Source: Haliclystus octoradiatus
Taxonomy: Eukaryota > Cnidaria > Staurozoa > Stauromedusae > Haliclystidae
Assembly: GCA_916610825.1 (NCBI GenBank)
Contig: OU744454.1
Location: 6,612,188 to 6,676,187, forward strand
Direction of reading: 5' to 3'
Length of the DNA: 64,000 bases
Part shown: positions 12,001 through 25,068 of the stretch, one piece after another
Numbering within the stretch: the stretch's first letter is position 1
Layout: the number at the start of each line of letters is the position of its first letter
The notes under the pieces: model-generated
Seen by the model: the letters and a program-made list of their open reading frames with translations, nothing else
The model's database searches: none
What the model was told of the DNA's origin: nothing
Translations under genes and position numbers: made by a program

Positions 12001-12373
12001 ATTTTAGGGTGGCAAAGGGCATGGGCAAGTCTGGTACATCACTTGTGGTGATATATCCTAGTCTCTTTACCACGTCACACTGATTAAAAATATTGTCAAG
12101 ATCAGTATAAGTCATACAGTTAATAAAGATGAAATTAACAAAGGTTTTCAGTACATATGAAATTGAATTGCAACATTTGGAATGAAGAATCGAGAATGAA
12201 TTAGAAAATAATAATAAAAAACAATATTATGATTAGGCGGCCTAGGACATTGATAATGATAATGTAGATGATGGCGAGGGTAATGACAAAATGATATGTT
12301 GTGAGTAAAATGCAGTAATTAAATAGGGGAAGAAAAAGCAGTCATTAATGTTAAAAGATAAAAAATTAAGATA

Positions 12374-12989
12374 TCACTCATCACTATCACGAAGCTGATT
12401 CAAGTCGCTGTCGTCTTGGATTAAAACAATTCCTCCGTCTAAGTTTTTAATATAAATGTTGAGTTCATGAGTCCAGGTAGACAGTATCAACTTTTTTTTC
12501 AATAACTGACGGGTTTTGTAGAACGTGGAGCTTGTGTGTTTCGGTAGGTCTTCACTAATGAAAATTCCAGTGTTTTTTAAAGCTTTTTGATGCATGAACC
12601 CTTCTTCTGATCCACGTGTAGTGGAATCGAACAATAACATCTCTTTGTCTTTGTCTGGCTGCCATATTGTCTGGAGTTTCGCTTGCGCAATTATCCAATA
12701 ATGGCGGAAAATCTTTGCCTTTGCCTAATGGTTTTTGATGTTTCGCTGGTAATAACCTTGCTGTGAAATCTTTAATATTGGCATCTGCAATATCAAGTTT
12801 ATTTTGGATTAAATCAAGTACATCCGATTGTGTAGTTTGGTCATTTGAGTTGAGTCCGTGAATTTTAAGTTGGCAAAGTTTATCTGACTTTTTTTGAACA
12901 TTCAGTGATTTTTTTAATTCGTAAATTTCTGCTGATTGAGCTTGTACGATTTGACTTTTCTTCCCTTTCGTTCCTCGAGTTGTTGCCAT
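12374..12989 (-). pseudogene. LINE ORF1 remnant (coiled coil plus nucleic-acid-binding C-terminal part)
   Basis: The frame 12,989-12,555 begins with ATG and a basic N-terminus, then a Gln/Lys/Glu-rich heptad-like region (about residues 15-75) consistent with a coiled coil. A frameshift near 12,620 passes into 12,640-12,374, which carries the T-G-I-F-I-S-E-D-L-P pattern common in the C-terminal part of LINE ORF1 proteins. The order ORF1 then ORF2 on the minus strand fits one element running from about 13,010 to 10,827. Confidence 0.65.
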
Positions 12990-13149
12990 TTTAGTAATGT
13001 TGTAATTTTTAATATATTTTATTCATATAGTAGATCATTTTTTTGAAAGTAGATTTATTTGGCACAAACTAACGGAGCGATTAAAAAGCGTCTGTTCAGC
13101 ACAAGTATGGCGCAAGTTTATAATGAAAGTTTATTAAAATGATTATTAG

Positions 13150-13520
13150 AAAATAAGTTTGCCAGGAATGAGCTAAAATGATCATTTTACACTCCAATGT
13201 GAATAACAGTTTCAAAATCAATAGAAATCCCACTACAGTAAATCATTCCAGGTCTACTTCTTGTGACTTGTGCTCCCAATTATCCTAATGCCGTCATGTT
13301 TGGGCATATAGTCAACTTGCTTAATATCTCCCCTCTGGTACAGATGAAAAGCGGGACATTAAGCGAGGTGGTATATTAAGCTAGATAGGATTATGAGAGT
13401 TTGTATAGAGAATGGAAAATAGAAATCAGTTTTATGTGAGGAAAATATAGCAAGGTGGTATATTAAAAGGCGGGATATTAACCGAGTTTGACTGTATTTG
13501 CAGGCATATTTGGGACTGTC
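13150..13520. repeat. Interspersed repeat copy, arm A outer
   Basis: It contains GAGCTAAAATGATCATTT, ACTCCAATGTGAATAACAG, CCTAATGCCGTCATG and a second half built of GCGGGACATTAAGC / GGTGGTATATTAA units, ending GAGTTTGACTGTA. Related copies are at 13,620-13,960 and 21,600-21,870, with a partial one at 9590. It resembles a non-autonomous DNA transposon; no coding capacity seen. Confidence 0.65.
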
Positions 13521-13619
13521 AGTACTGTAATAACTTAAAAATTCGAATTTACGATTCGAAAATTACACGAAATTTAAATCAAAATGCAGACATTAAATGT
13601 TCTTCAATAAACAGGCACT

Positions 13620-13960
13620 TGTGCACAGGAGGTGATTGTCAAATTAGCCATGAATGAGCTAAAATTATCCATTAACACTCTAATCTAAATAACAGTTTAA
13701 ATATAAATGACTAGGAATACCAATACAGTAGTTCAATCGTTTGTACATGTGTTTCCGATTGTCCTAGTGGCGTCATGTCCGGGCATATTTGCAGGCACAT
13801 TTGGGAGTGCACATAGACTATCATACCTACAAATTTGCCAAAGTTTGTCTCAAAATGCACTATTATTTACTCAACATGGCACGAAGTCATATATATGGTT
13901 GACTATGCATGGGGGTGTAACACTCCTCTGGATTTACGGAGATGGTCTATTTTAGTGGTG
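13620..13960. repeat. Interspersed repeat copy, adjacent to previous
   Basis: Same family as 13,150-13,520: GAGCTAAAATTATCCATT, ACTCTAATCTAAATAACAG and GTCCTAGTGGCGTCATG occur in the same order and spacing. Confidence 0.65.
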
Positions 13961-14438
13961 TAAATCGGGGGGTTGGCACAGTAATATAAGATGTGAAGAG
14001 TAAAAATTTTGGATTGTATAGGCAACATTTGATAGCATTCGAGATTCTTGCAATCGAAAACCCACTCAATTTGTCAAGTTAGCAGGCTGCCTTTCTTATT
14101 TACATGGTTTTTCATATATTTCATGCGTAACGAAATAAATACCTATTTCACATTGGTGATATTCTCATTTTATGAATTGTTATATAAATTCAGCAGAAAC
14201 TTATTAAAAAACTGTTTGATAAATTCAATACATGACTTTAGACATACGGAAATATTCATGAAATGATTTCTTATTGTCACTAATATATGCGATAAGTTAT
14301 GAAACAGTATGATATTTTGGATTAGGTTTATTTTTTGATTCTAATAATTTTATTCATATTATCTTCTATTTATTTAATTAATCATGTTTTATATAAGTAT
14401 TTATACTAAAAAATGGAAAACTAGTGTAAAGAAATAAA

Positions 14439-14469
14439 GATGATGATGATGATGATAAAGGATGATGAT
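14439..14469. repeat. (GAT)n microsatellite, possible LINE tail
   Basis: Tandem GAT units follow AAGAAATAAA, which resembles the tail of the LINE at 3790-4153 (GAATAAATGATGATG). It sits downstream of peptide gene B. The reverse complement is at about 62,528-62,558. Confidence 0.6.
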
Positions 14470-14781
14470 AAAGGCCCTCTGGACTGAAAGAAATATTCCT
14501 TGATCGGGACATGTAGTCGCATTCTCGGATTAAGGTTATCTGAAAAATAAATTTGCCACACAAGCAAGGAAAAAGAATTGCGTTGATTGCCCATAACAAC
14601 CCCATCCATGAGAAGTCAGAAGTTATAAGATTAAAAATATCATTATATATCGATTGATCTACATTTACTTTGATGATTGAAAATCAGACGGAAAGTATCA
14701 AAAGTTGTTTACATGCAATATGTATAACGATAATAAAAAATAAGTAACAAGAAGTCGAAATGAAGTCATCTAAAAGTTTCT

Positions 14782-17700
14782 TTACTTCTTTCCACGGCGA
14801 CGGCGACGGCGACGGGGAAACATCATCCAAGGTTTTGGATCAGATTGAACTAAAACAGAAAATACTAATTAAATAGTTGTATATGAAATTGATACTTATA
14901 TGCAACTCATTCAAGATGTCAAATGAAATGACAACTCTTAATAATTAAACCAAGCCTACGAATTCTGTTTGTAAAATATCACAAAGGTTTTCTGCGATCT
15001 GATTGGTCGAAAGAGTGTGCATGAAATCCTAGGGTAAAACATGGCTCCGAAAACCGGGAAAAACCGCAAGCTTCAAAAAGTTTGATCTGTGATAAAATAC
15101 AGAATTCATAACTTTTTGATAACAATCTGATAAATATCTCAATAATGGCTATACGATTTACAAAACGGCACTTAGCTCAAGATGTTTTTATTTATGGAAA
15201 AGCGTGGTAAATGAGTTATTGGTCGTGTAGCATGCAAAATACAAACACAGAATGAAAGACAATTATAGGCTACGTCGCTGTTTAAAGGTAAACCTAAAAT
15301 TTAAATAACAATAACTGCATTAATTTGCTAAAGAACTATTGCACCACTTATATTACAGACGTTCTGGTATATGTGTTTCTTTATTCGACAAAATCTATCT
15401 TGTTGTGGGATTCTCTTCATGCTTGGTTTATGAATTGCAATTGAATTTTAAATTGTGAATTCATGAATTGAAAATTTGCCGTCGAATGAGATTCCGACAT
15501 TTGTTTTATTTTAGGAAAGGGTTACCACATGCTTGCAAATGTTTGTATTCATATTTACTAAACCCGAAAATGTTGGCTCAAAAAACTTGAAAAACTCGAA
15601 ACATGGCAAGTATGTATTAACCCTTTAGTATTAAATGATTATAAAAAGACAACTCCTCTTACTTAAACCAACAATCGCCATGTCACCGGATTTTATAAAA
15701 TATTGTTGCACACGTGTGATGGTCTTCAATTGATATTTCCATACCTATCATTATTGTAAGCATGTATTACTTGAGGAAGCATTGCAAAAATATCATTGCG
15801 AAATTTTGTGTGTCTCTGAATGTAATAAAATGTAATATTATCTGACGATGCTGAACTGACAAGCGTTTTTCGAGCTTGCCATATACACACTACGGACATC
15901 AAACAAAGAAAAACAAATGAAAATTCATGGCATCTCCATAGCATTTCACGTTTTAATTTGAATACAATTGTTAATACATGAATATAGTTGAATGCATTGT
16001 TTTCAAACTTTTTCATGGCCTACCTAAAATTTGTGGTTTTAACTTTTATATATTTCGATGGTCTCTTACGACACCAATAGCATTACATGGTTTTGGTATT
16101 GGTAGTGCTAAGAAATTTATCAAACTCATTTGATGACATAGCTCGTCAGTCATCGCCGAGCATGAAATGAGAAGTCGCTCTAGGTCCTCAACTTGATAAT
16201 TATGGATATTAAGAGGCTCTTTTCGGTTACATTTTTTGAGGAAAATATAGTGCATTATGTTCGAGCTCCTTGTATAGTAAACTATTTTGCTCAAACAAAC
16301 CTCGACTTCTTTCATCTCGCCTTTCATCTGGAATTAACACGAAATTCAAAAAAAAATTAGCTAAGAATTAAAACTAAACTGATAAACCTATCTATTAAAT
16401 TGTTCTTGGTCAATTTGTAAAAGTCAAACATTAAATTAATGAATAATGGTAATCTATCAGATCAGCGCATAAATATTAATAATCTCTGAAGATTGTAGTA
16501 TACTAATTGCCAGTTTATATAGTTAATAAACTCTCAAGTATAGTAACGTCAAAATCGTTGAAACAATTACTGTACAAAACATTGCTAGATCAACTCTCGA
16601 GTAACTCATTGTGATCCTGTGACTAAAAATCAATTTTATTGTTGATTTGTCCAGCTAGAAATCGTTTCTCATTCAAATCAAAACAACTCCTGCGAACCAT
16701 TTGAAAATTTTACACAAACTCAGTCCTATTCAACAAGAAAATCTTGGCTCAAAAGTAGTGGAACAGCCAAACATAAACGATGACTAAGATAAATTTGATT
16801 ACCTAAGTTGTCAGGGCCATCTTCAACATCTTCAAAATCCTCTTCGTGTTCTCTATGATCTCGATATGCTGCAATAGAAATTATTTTTAATAATCTAGCT
16901 GAGCATTTCTATAATCATGGTAATGTTTAAATTTCTATTGAATGGTCGAAAAAATGAGTGTAACGCGATTGCAAATATGTAATACATATTATTTATAATA
17001 TATAAATCTGCTCAATGATAGATGTACAACTGATCGTATTGTGTAATAGGAAAGAAAGATGAGGCTTTCTCGTTACTCTGAATATGTTCTGTATACTCGT
17101 GATTTTCAGATGGTGAATTTCTTGGTATCACCAGCTTCAAACTAACTGTAAAGACCTTTGCCTCATCTTTGTTTCCCATTCTAAATATAATACTGAAATT
17201 TATAATTAATTTTATTTATTTGTTTTGAATGCTTTGCCAGTACATTCAGTCCCAATTAATTCAAACTTTTATATGAAGTTCCTAGCAGATGCCACCAATT
17301 TACTATAAAATCCGGCATATAAAAGAATGAAAACTGAATCAAAAAGAAAATTTAAACTAAACGACTAAAAGACATCAATTAAAAATTAAGATAACATTGG
17401 ATAAATAAAATGGAAATTCTCGATCAGGAAGAAAGTCAAAAAATTAACAAATATTTTATGACCTTTGAAATAGAACTCCGTATATCAAGAAAGAAAAACC
17501 GAGCCATTGAACAGTTATTGATTAGGAAGACTGGAAGAAATCGATATTTCGAAAAATTCCTAATCACTTATATACATAATACTGTCTGTTTATATATCAC
17601 AATATTTCTATATTTCTATATTTCGATATTTCTGTGTCTGTCCGCGACTTATGTACGTCTTACTGGCGATATAATACGGATAATCCGTTGTCGGGAAATT

Positions 17701-20695
17701 ATGCAAACATTTGTGTCGAGATAACCGTGTACAGTAACAAATTTGTTGTATGAAAAGTATGGGTCTATGGTGTTTTTTTAAAATAATATACTTCATCTGA
17801 TATTTTATTTGATATCATTGCATTAAAAAATTCAGAGATTTTGAAAAATTTCATAGGTCGATAATCTAGCGGGCAGCCAAATCGACTTCAAATTGAAATC
17901 TCCAGAACAAAAATATTTTGCTTTGAATTTAAAAGCTGCGTGTAAATTGTTTGAACAAGTGAAACTTGAAACTGAATCAATTTTATGATAATTAAAACAA
18001 TACGAAATACTTAATTACATTGAATTACCAGTATAACTAGGCCAGACAAAATATGTTTTGAAATCAAAGAAACGTAGACATATTTCATGTAGTGTTGATA
18101 TCAGCAATACATATAGCGCGGCACAAACGCTATGAAATTAAAGAGACTTGAGGTCTTAATTTAATTTATTAATGAAACAAAATGCCGTTCATTACTTTTC
18201 TCAAAATCGAGATATAAAACATTTCACTTTTAAAAAGGCTATTTTGATACATAATTTGTGAGAACACTGAGCAAACAATCTGTTTTGAAATGAATAATCT
18301 ATCGCGGGGCTTAAAAACAAATTAATTTGCAAGAATTTTCAAATTGACGTTGGCGTTCGACTATTTCGAAAAATATTCAAAGTTCGAAGAAATTATCTGT
18401 CTACAGTCTAAAATTATAGAGTTTAGAATTAATCAAGGCATTGCACAAAAGTATTTTTATAATTTATTATTTAATATAAAAAAACGAATCATTTGGTTTT
18501 AAGCAGCAAGGCTTTTATTTTCAGATTTTGCTTCCATAATTAACGAAGGAATTATAGGCATCGATTAATATTAAAATTTCATTTTGTTGACTTGCTATAC
18601 GAATAAGACACAGTATGTTACTACAGTTTCGAGAATAAAAATAGCGATGTCTTGTTATTATCTTTGATCAACATTTAATAAAGTTAATTTCAGGTATATC
18701 AAATTTAACAAAGTTAAATTGAATTGAGCGTATGATTTGTGATAAATAATAATAATTATAATATTTTCAGCGTTCAAAAATTTTGCTTTGAATTTAAAAG
18801 CACAAAAACATAATTCAAAAACATTTTTAAATAGTTAATACAGTTTGGATGAGTGTAACAAACCTTGTGTTACAAAAATAAAAAGTGAAAAGGTTGCACG
18901 AAATAATCGATCATAGCAAACAATATTTATTAAAATACAACTTACCATTTTCCAAATGAGATCCAAATAAAAACTATACGAGCGGCATAATCTCCGAACA
19001 ACATTTAAATACATAATAGCGGGTTCTCTGAGTTAATACACCAATCAATAATAAGTTAACAACCATATTTTATCGAAGGAGAATGTACGCCCGATAAGAA
19101 TAAAATAAAGATTGTCTTTTATTCGAAATAATTCTGACAAAAATGATCATTTCATATCGTGATCAAATGCATGGTAAAGTAGATTAATTTTCTACATAGT
19201 AAATTATCCTTTTCGTCAGACATCATAACATGAGCATTTAAATATTACCATCGGCTATGGTATTTTATATCTTTGAAGCTGCACTAAACATTTCCACTCT
19301 ATAAACCATCGCGTCCGTTTCAATAAATTCTGAATAAATATGCATATCACGAATCTGGCAAAATGAGTTGTTTTCGTTTTTCTATCAAAATAATTAATTT
19401 ATTCATAATCGTCTTTCCTTTCATTCGACATCTGTAATGTATTATAAATAGCGCGTAGAAATATTGACAACAAGATGTAACATAATATCAATATCGAATT
19501 AGTATAGCGATTTATTATAGAATTTTATTTCCTTTTAAAAGAATGTTGATGCTATTAGTCTGGAAAATTTGATAACAAGAAGCACTATGAGGTCAACATT
19601 TCACATCTTTTGTTTACTTTTAAAATTTTATTTTCAACGAACTCTTAGTATTTTGATAGACTGCCATGAAAATCACAGGCCTACTTGCTGAGATTGTAAA
19701 GATCAAAAATATATAGGCTCATATACTATCATATGATAATATTATCAGATTATATATATAGTTTGAAATCAATACACGCGCTGTCGCCTTGTTCAGTAAT
19801 ACGTTGTCGAAGCAATAGGTTTGTTGATTAGTACAGTCAAGGCGCGTACAACAGTAAGTAAGGGGTTGGCTCATTGGTTAATGCTCTGGTATTACAATAT
19901 TAGGGTCGTAAGTTCAAATCCGCCATTCGGCAGTTTTTATCAACGATTTTTCTGATTTTTTTTAATATGAAGCAGTAAATCATTGTTAATTAACAAAAGA
20001 TATCGTTTGATCATGTTAATAACAGAAATTAGTGGACCATGTGTCTTGTCGAAGCTAAATTAATTTAATACTGAATATATTGCATGCAATGCCACGAGTT
20101 TGACCGGCCACACCTTGACGGCGTTATTTTGTGAACACCACATTAGTGTTGTATATATTGCAATAAAGATTTATGAATTCGAACCGAACGCGATCCGATC
20201 GTGTCGGGTCAGATTCGGGTTAATATTTTAGGTCTTCGGATCTGATCGGATTTGAAGTGATTTTTTATGGATAGTTTCAGATTTCGAAATTTGACTGAGT
20301 ATTTGTAATTTATAATAATTAATGTGTTCTGGCTTCCTTTCAACACATAAAATAAAGTTTTTCTATGTAGACAAAGCTACGTTAAATTATACATTTCAAT
20401 CGACTCAATTGATGTGAAATAAATTAAATTTTTATTAAAGGAATGATTAAGATGTATTGATTAATGCTACATCGTTTCAATGCGTATTGTGTCTCATGTT
20501 CTCCTCCAGAGTTCATACTCCGTATTATACAGCGATAGAAAGCTTAGTCAATTGTTTAATTATAAGTGATCTGAAAGTTTTATCATAGAAGGTCCATTAT
20601 GGACTACACTCATTGCTAGTATATAATAATACTGACTTACCAGCGATTGTTAAAGCAACTCCGAAGAGAACCAGCATTATTAATGTCAACTTCAT
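14782..20695 (-). CDS. Cationic peptide precursor gene B, arm A (4 coding exons)
   Basis: Minus-strand coding exons are 20,695-20,641, 16,868-16,803, 16,327-16,301 and 14,849-14,782 (55, 66, 27 and 68 nt), all joined in phase 1, giving 71 aa; all sites are GT-AG. The start ATG lies directly after TTTTCAG. Exon by exon: signal peptide (18 aa); acidic pro-region with 10 Asp/Glu in 22 residues (H-E-E-D-F-E-D-V-E-D); short linker D-E-R-R-D-E-R-S-R; then V-Q-S-D-P-K-P-W-M-M-F-P, seven Arg, G-K-K, stop. R-S-R before V is a plausible proprotein-convertase site, and terminal G-K-K is a standard C-terminal amidation signal. Known families with this plan are antimicrobial peptides (arminin-like architecture); that role is inferred. 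Introns are long, and the first coding intron holds the arm-A-specific segment. Confidence 0.85.
17565..20620. other. 3,056-bp segment present only in arm A
   Basis: In arm B the flanking bases CCTAAT and ATATAATAAT are joined directly (near 59,432); in arm A they are separated by this segment. I see no terminal inverted repeats and no target-site duplication, so a deletion from arm B is as likely as an insertion in arm A. It is AT-rich, contains the repeated phrase TTTGCTTTGAATTTAAAAGC (near 17,919 and 18,781) and a tRNA-like sequence, and has no recognisable gene. It lies in an intron of peptide gene B. Confidence 0.85.
19862..19935 (+). ncRNA. Degenerate tRNA-like sequence (pseudo-tRNA or SINE head)
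   Basis: It has a box-A-like TGGCTCATTGGTTAATGC and a box-B-like AAGTTCAAATCC at about the spacing of a tRNA gene's internal promoter. The acceptor, D and T stems pair poorly, so it is not a convincing functional tRNA. It lies in the arm-A-specific segment. Confidence 0.45.
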
Positions 20696-20890
20696 CTGAA
20701 AATTGAAAAGTAAATCACTCAATTATATAAATAGCGTCACGAATGTATTGAGTTTTCCACTATATGGATTAACTAGCATTGCATAGCAGTTCTAAGTATC
20801 TTCCTTGATTAATTGGGTATGGTATATCAATCAGAAATATCGCTGTCCGATAAGAATATCAAATTAAAGCATATCTGTAAATTATCTTAC

Positions 20891-21500
20891 CTTGGAATTT
20901 CTGTCCTCTATGTTCAACAAGCCAAAATCTACGTTTTCTGCTTCTCTGTTTATACTGTAGAATGACAGATCAATACCATTGTTCATATAATAGCTATTCA
21001 ATATAATGTTTTATCGTTGCCACAACCCCAAACATATATTTTTTGACAGGAAGACTTTTACACATTGCTCAAAATAGTAGCTTCAAAGTGATAGAATCCT
21101 GATCACGATCATTGAATTGATTATGCCATGTTCCATTAAGTATAATACAGACTCTATTTGTCTAATACCTTGGTTCATATAATAGCTATTCAATATAATG
21201 TTTAATCATTTCCACTCCCCCAAATATATATATTTTTGACAGGAAGACTTTTACACATTGCTCAAAATAGTAGCTTCAAAGTCATAGAATCATGATCACG
21301 ATCATTGAATTGATTATGCCATGTTCCATTAAGTATAATACAGACTCTATTTGTCTAATACCTTGGTTCATATAATAGCTATTCAATATAATGTTTTATC
21401 GTTGCCACTCCCCCAAATATTAGGACAGGAAGACTTTTACACATTGTTCAATAATAGTAATTTGAAAGTGGTAGAATCATGATCACGATTACTGAAATTA
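20891..21500 (-). promoter_or_regulatory. Promoter of peptide gene B, arm A: exon 1, TATA-like box, three tandem modules
   Basis: The first exon ends at 20,891 (minus strand CCAAG|GTAAGA). A TATA-like TATAAAC lies at 20,954-20,948. Upstream are three modules about 190 bp apart, each with GACAGGAAGACTTTTACACATT (near 21,045, 21,238, 21,424), AATAGCTATTCAATATAATG and an ATTGATTATGCCATG block. Read on the minus strand, the block is AAAAGTCTTCCTGTC. It includes an ETS-like core (CAGGAAG); no factor can be named from sequence alone. Confidence 0.7.
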
Positions 21501-21599
21501 CTGATTTGCTCACACTAATATCAGTTAACCTATTACATTGTGTTATAAACGGCTTATATACATTAACGCGTAGTAAGCTTTCATGTAAAATGTGCAACT

Positions 21600-21870
21600 T
21601 GTGTAGGCATGGTGCAGCAATTACAAATTCAAATTTCTAAAAAATAATTAGAAGATAAATTTATCCAGGGGTGAGCCATTTACTCTCCAATCTAAATAAC
21701 AGCTTCAAAGTCAATAAGATTCCCAAAACAGTAGATCAATCCAATTACTTCTAGTGGCGTGCCTTGTGTTCCCAATTCTCCTAATGCCGTCATTTTTTGG
21801 CATATTTAGGAGCACCCGTCCTGTACTGTAATACTTGTAAAATTGCACGATTTTTCAATTTTTGTCTCAA
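21600..21870. repeat. Interspersed repeat copy upstream of gene B, arm A
   Basis: Shares TACTCTCCAATCTAAATAAC, AGTAGATCAATCC and CTCCTAATGCCGTCATT with the copies at 13,150 and 13,620. Confidence 0.6.
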
Positions 21871-22167
21871 TATTGCAACATACCAGCATAAAGGTTTCTT
21901 AAATGTTTCATTCCCCTGATTTATGACTGTGGACTGTTCTTCTGTGTTATTCGGGGAGTGGGTACTCTACGGGATTAGAAGCATAATTCTTTGGCTATAT
22001 GGAACATTTAGTTGCATTCGAGTATACATCGCAATCGAAAACCATTCAATTAGTGTAGTTCACAAGGCTGCCTTTTAAAAAGAACTGTTTGAAAAAGATC
22101 AACACAAAATCATACTGAGATATTGATGAAATTTCTAATTAAGTTCTCATCAGATTTATAATGATCC

Positions 22168-22375
22168 TGTTGTAAGTAGATTACCTACTCAGAAATATAT
22201 TATACAGACAAAGAGTCGAATGCAGTTGAACAATAACCAAACTTATTTCTTCACGCCAAAACTACACTGAGGTGCGCACAGAAAATTGCACGTGCTATCA
22301 TGAATCTCACTTTGATACATGCCTCGTTTTACATACTTACGTCAATTGTAATTATAACACCAAGGTACAATTACA
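22168..22375 (-). repeat. Candidate 3' LTR of decayed LTR retrotransposon, arm A
   Basis: On the minus strand this 208-bp stretch starts TGTAATTGTACC and ends TTACAACA, downstream of the integrase C-terminus. TG...CA ends in this position suggest an LTR. No second LTR is in the window, so the limits are tentative. Confidence 0.4.
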
Positions 22376-22462
22376 TCTCGCCAAGATTCGTAAAATCTAA
22401 ACTAAAAAACATTAATACAATTTTAAAGGTAAGAATATAAAATAAAAATTTTAACTGCAGTA

Positions 22463-24770
22463 TTAACTATCAACAAATCGTAATAAGTAATCCATAAATC
22501 TAATAGATAGATTTCGCGTACGTTGAGGTTGAATTCGTTGAATTTGCTCATCAGGGTTTTCATCCTCTTCGCTTTCATCACTATCTGATTCTGAATCCTC
22601 AGGAACTCCCAATTGCTCAGCATATACATTTTGTTCATTACCATCACTTAATTCATCATTAAAACGTTTTCTCAGATGATATATATGACGCGGTGTAATA
22701 AATCCATTCACTTCGACATCTACTTTAAACGGAGACAACCATTTTACCACTGTTTCTTTCAACCACTGCTTGGTACATCTTGCTTGTTGAGTAGGTTTAA
22801 CCCAAACCAAATCTCCAGCTACAAATGATTGATCATCTGGACTTCTCTCTTGTATTTCAGTTGATGTTTGGCAATTTGGTACACCTTTTAACTTAAATTT
22901 ACTGTAATTATAAATATGATCAGCAGGTGACATTTTTCAAATTGCTGCTGGAACATGGTTATACCAATATACAGTTTCAATAATACTATGCCCAGTACGC
23001 GAGGCGCGTGATTTGATTGTCCGATGATTCGCTCTATGATACCGTTACAACTAGGCATGTACGCTGCTCGTGAATTTAATGCTACATTCCATTCATTGCA
23101 AAACTTTGTAAATGCAGAACTTTTAAATGAACTATAATTATCCAATAACAATTCTGTTGGTGGTCCTCGCTCAGAAAAAATACTATTCAGCTGAGCAATT
23201 ATCTCATCATCACCTTCATTTCTTATTCGTCGCTAGATGGCAAAACGGGACGGACCAGAGTCAATCACTGTTAGGTATTTCATATTTTCATACTTGGTTA
23301 CTTCAACACGTAACCGCTGCCAATTCAAGTCAACTGTTAAACTACCATGCTGTTTACAAATAGGCGATGGATCTACAGATTGGCACTGAGGACATGTAGC
23401 AATAACATTTTTTATAATTTTCCACGGTACTTGTATATCAATTTCATTCAATAGCCATTTTGTTTGATCATATCCACAATGGATCATATTATGTGCATTT
23501 CTTACAGTATTACATAGATTCTGGTCATTTGGAATATTATTAATAGTAGCTGCACAGACCGCTACCTCTTTCTTTAACACAGCAAGCCACGAATTTTTCA
23601 CTCGAGTTAAAGAATCTGCTTTATTCAGTTCAGATGCAACCAACTTCATATTGAGCAGTAACCAATACTCTTCTACTAATGTTTGGATCATCTCTAATCT
23701 TCTACGAACTAACAACTCTCCAAACGCCTTTGTTCTGATTCTATTTTTCTTTGATAATACATCATTAATCCACCAATACACAATCTTTGAGTCAGTTACA
23801 ACAGTAAATTTTCTTACTTCCGATAATATAGCCAGATTTATACCCTTAACAACTGCCTCTAGCTCAGCCATATTTATATGAGCTGAGTCCTTGCGTAACC
23901 ACGAGGCATCCTCCACCATGTCACCATCAATTTCTAAACATACCCCCGTTGCAATATCACTAGCGTCACACCAAACAATTGCATTACCATTAACATTCAC
24001 ATTCACATTCCATTTTCCTTTTACAGGGTCATCCCCTTTCAATCTTTGTAATAATTCTTTAACAACTGTAATAATATGTTGAGACACAATATCATCCCAA
24101 TCATGAGCATTTATAGTACGTTTTATAAAACTAGTAGTAACACGCAGCCAATTACAAATAGGGTATATACTAACAAGCTTACCAAATAGTGAGTAACACT
24201 GAGCTTTGTTAACTCCTCATCTAAAATAATATCATTAATATGCCAAGAATTTGAGCGTGCCCATATCAAATTACAATTCAATAGGGAAACATTGAAACCC
24301 TATACAGGTGTTGGTTTTACTGAATTGATAACTTCAGTAGGCTTTGAAATTAATCCATAATGTTGTAAATGTTTATGAACTTTTTCTGATGAAACTAAAC
24401 TTGTATTGACGCAAATATCATCTACATATGAGCTGGTAGCTTTGTTTATTAACAGATCTTGTGCCAACACATATTGCAATATTGATGTCATGATCATAGG
24501 AGCCACATTCAATCCAAACCCTAAACGTGTCAAACACCACAGCTTCGAACGATGTTTTACTGTTTGATAAGGCCACAATTCTTGTTCAATCCACAACTGT
24601 AAATATGCGTCTTTCAAATCTATCATTGCCAGATCTTTTCCCGTTTGACGCCATGACCTCAGCTTTTCTGAACAAATATCACTCTTTCCTGAAAAAACAT
24701 CAACGTACTGGACGCACTTTCTGCTTACTTTGCTCGTTTGCCCACCCCGTTCATACATTGTTGTACGCAA
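22463..24770 (-). pseudogene. LTR-retrotransposon pol remnant (RT, RNase H, integrase), arm A
   Basis: Minus strand, in order: reverse transcriptase (24,770-24,300) with L-G-F-G-L-N-V-A-P and the catalytic Y-V-D-D-I; RNase H (from 24,087) with W-C-D-A-S, A-E-L-E-A and V-T-D-S; integrase zinc region with H-x3-H and C-P-Q-C (near 23,390); integrase core with V-I-D-S-G, L-D-N-Y-S-S-F-K and a Glu in G-I-I-E-R-I; then a C-terminal region ending in acidic residues (22,463). An in-frame stop after S-R-F-A-I (23,233), a frameshift near 23,020 and a stop-containing gap at 24,088-24,299 show it is dead. The gag half is missing; sequence changes near 24,765, where Harbinger-related DNA begins. Ty3/gypsy-like or BEL/Pao-like; I cannot decide. 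Confidence 0.8.
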
Positions 24771-25068
24771 TTTAATGACAAATTAAGTGTTGTACAACAT
24801 GAAAATGTTCATGACTTCAAGTCATGGATTTTTTTGATGTTGTACGGAAGTCTTGCAATTTTTATTGCCTTGAACACGTGAAACAAACCCACACGACCTG
24901 AAGTGCAGGCGCAGTGAGGTTTATATAACGCATGTAGTTATTAATTACAACAACATAGACCTCTTCGTTTTAATAGCGCACACATAGCCTATTTGTTGAC
25001 TGTTAAACATTAGCTTGTAGTGTTGAATTTAGCACGGTATAGTACTATCTAAATTATCATTATATATT
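24761..25068. other. 5' region of Harbinger remnant with repeated GTTGTAC motifs
   Basis: TTGTTGTACG (24,759), the perfect palindrome TGTTGTACAACA (24,788-24,799), CATGACTTCAAGTCATG (24,810-24,826, palindromic around its centre) and TGTTGTACGG (near 24,840) lie within 100 bp. This may be the terminal or subterminal region of the PIF/Harbinger element whose accessory gene starts at 25,069. No matching opposite terminus was found. Confidence 0.35.

Noticed and set aside
16046..16327. 93-codon frame starting at the peptide gene B linker exon (also 60,670-60,951)
   Set aside because: Its first codons are the 27-nt linker exon in another frame and the rest is intron; the spliced phase-1 model is supported by matching sites in genes B and C.
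19862..19935. Functional tRNA gene
   Set aside because: Box A and box B are recognisable but acceptor, D and T stems do not pair well; kept as a tRNA-like remnant only.
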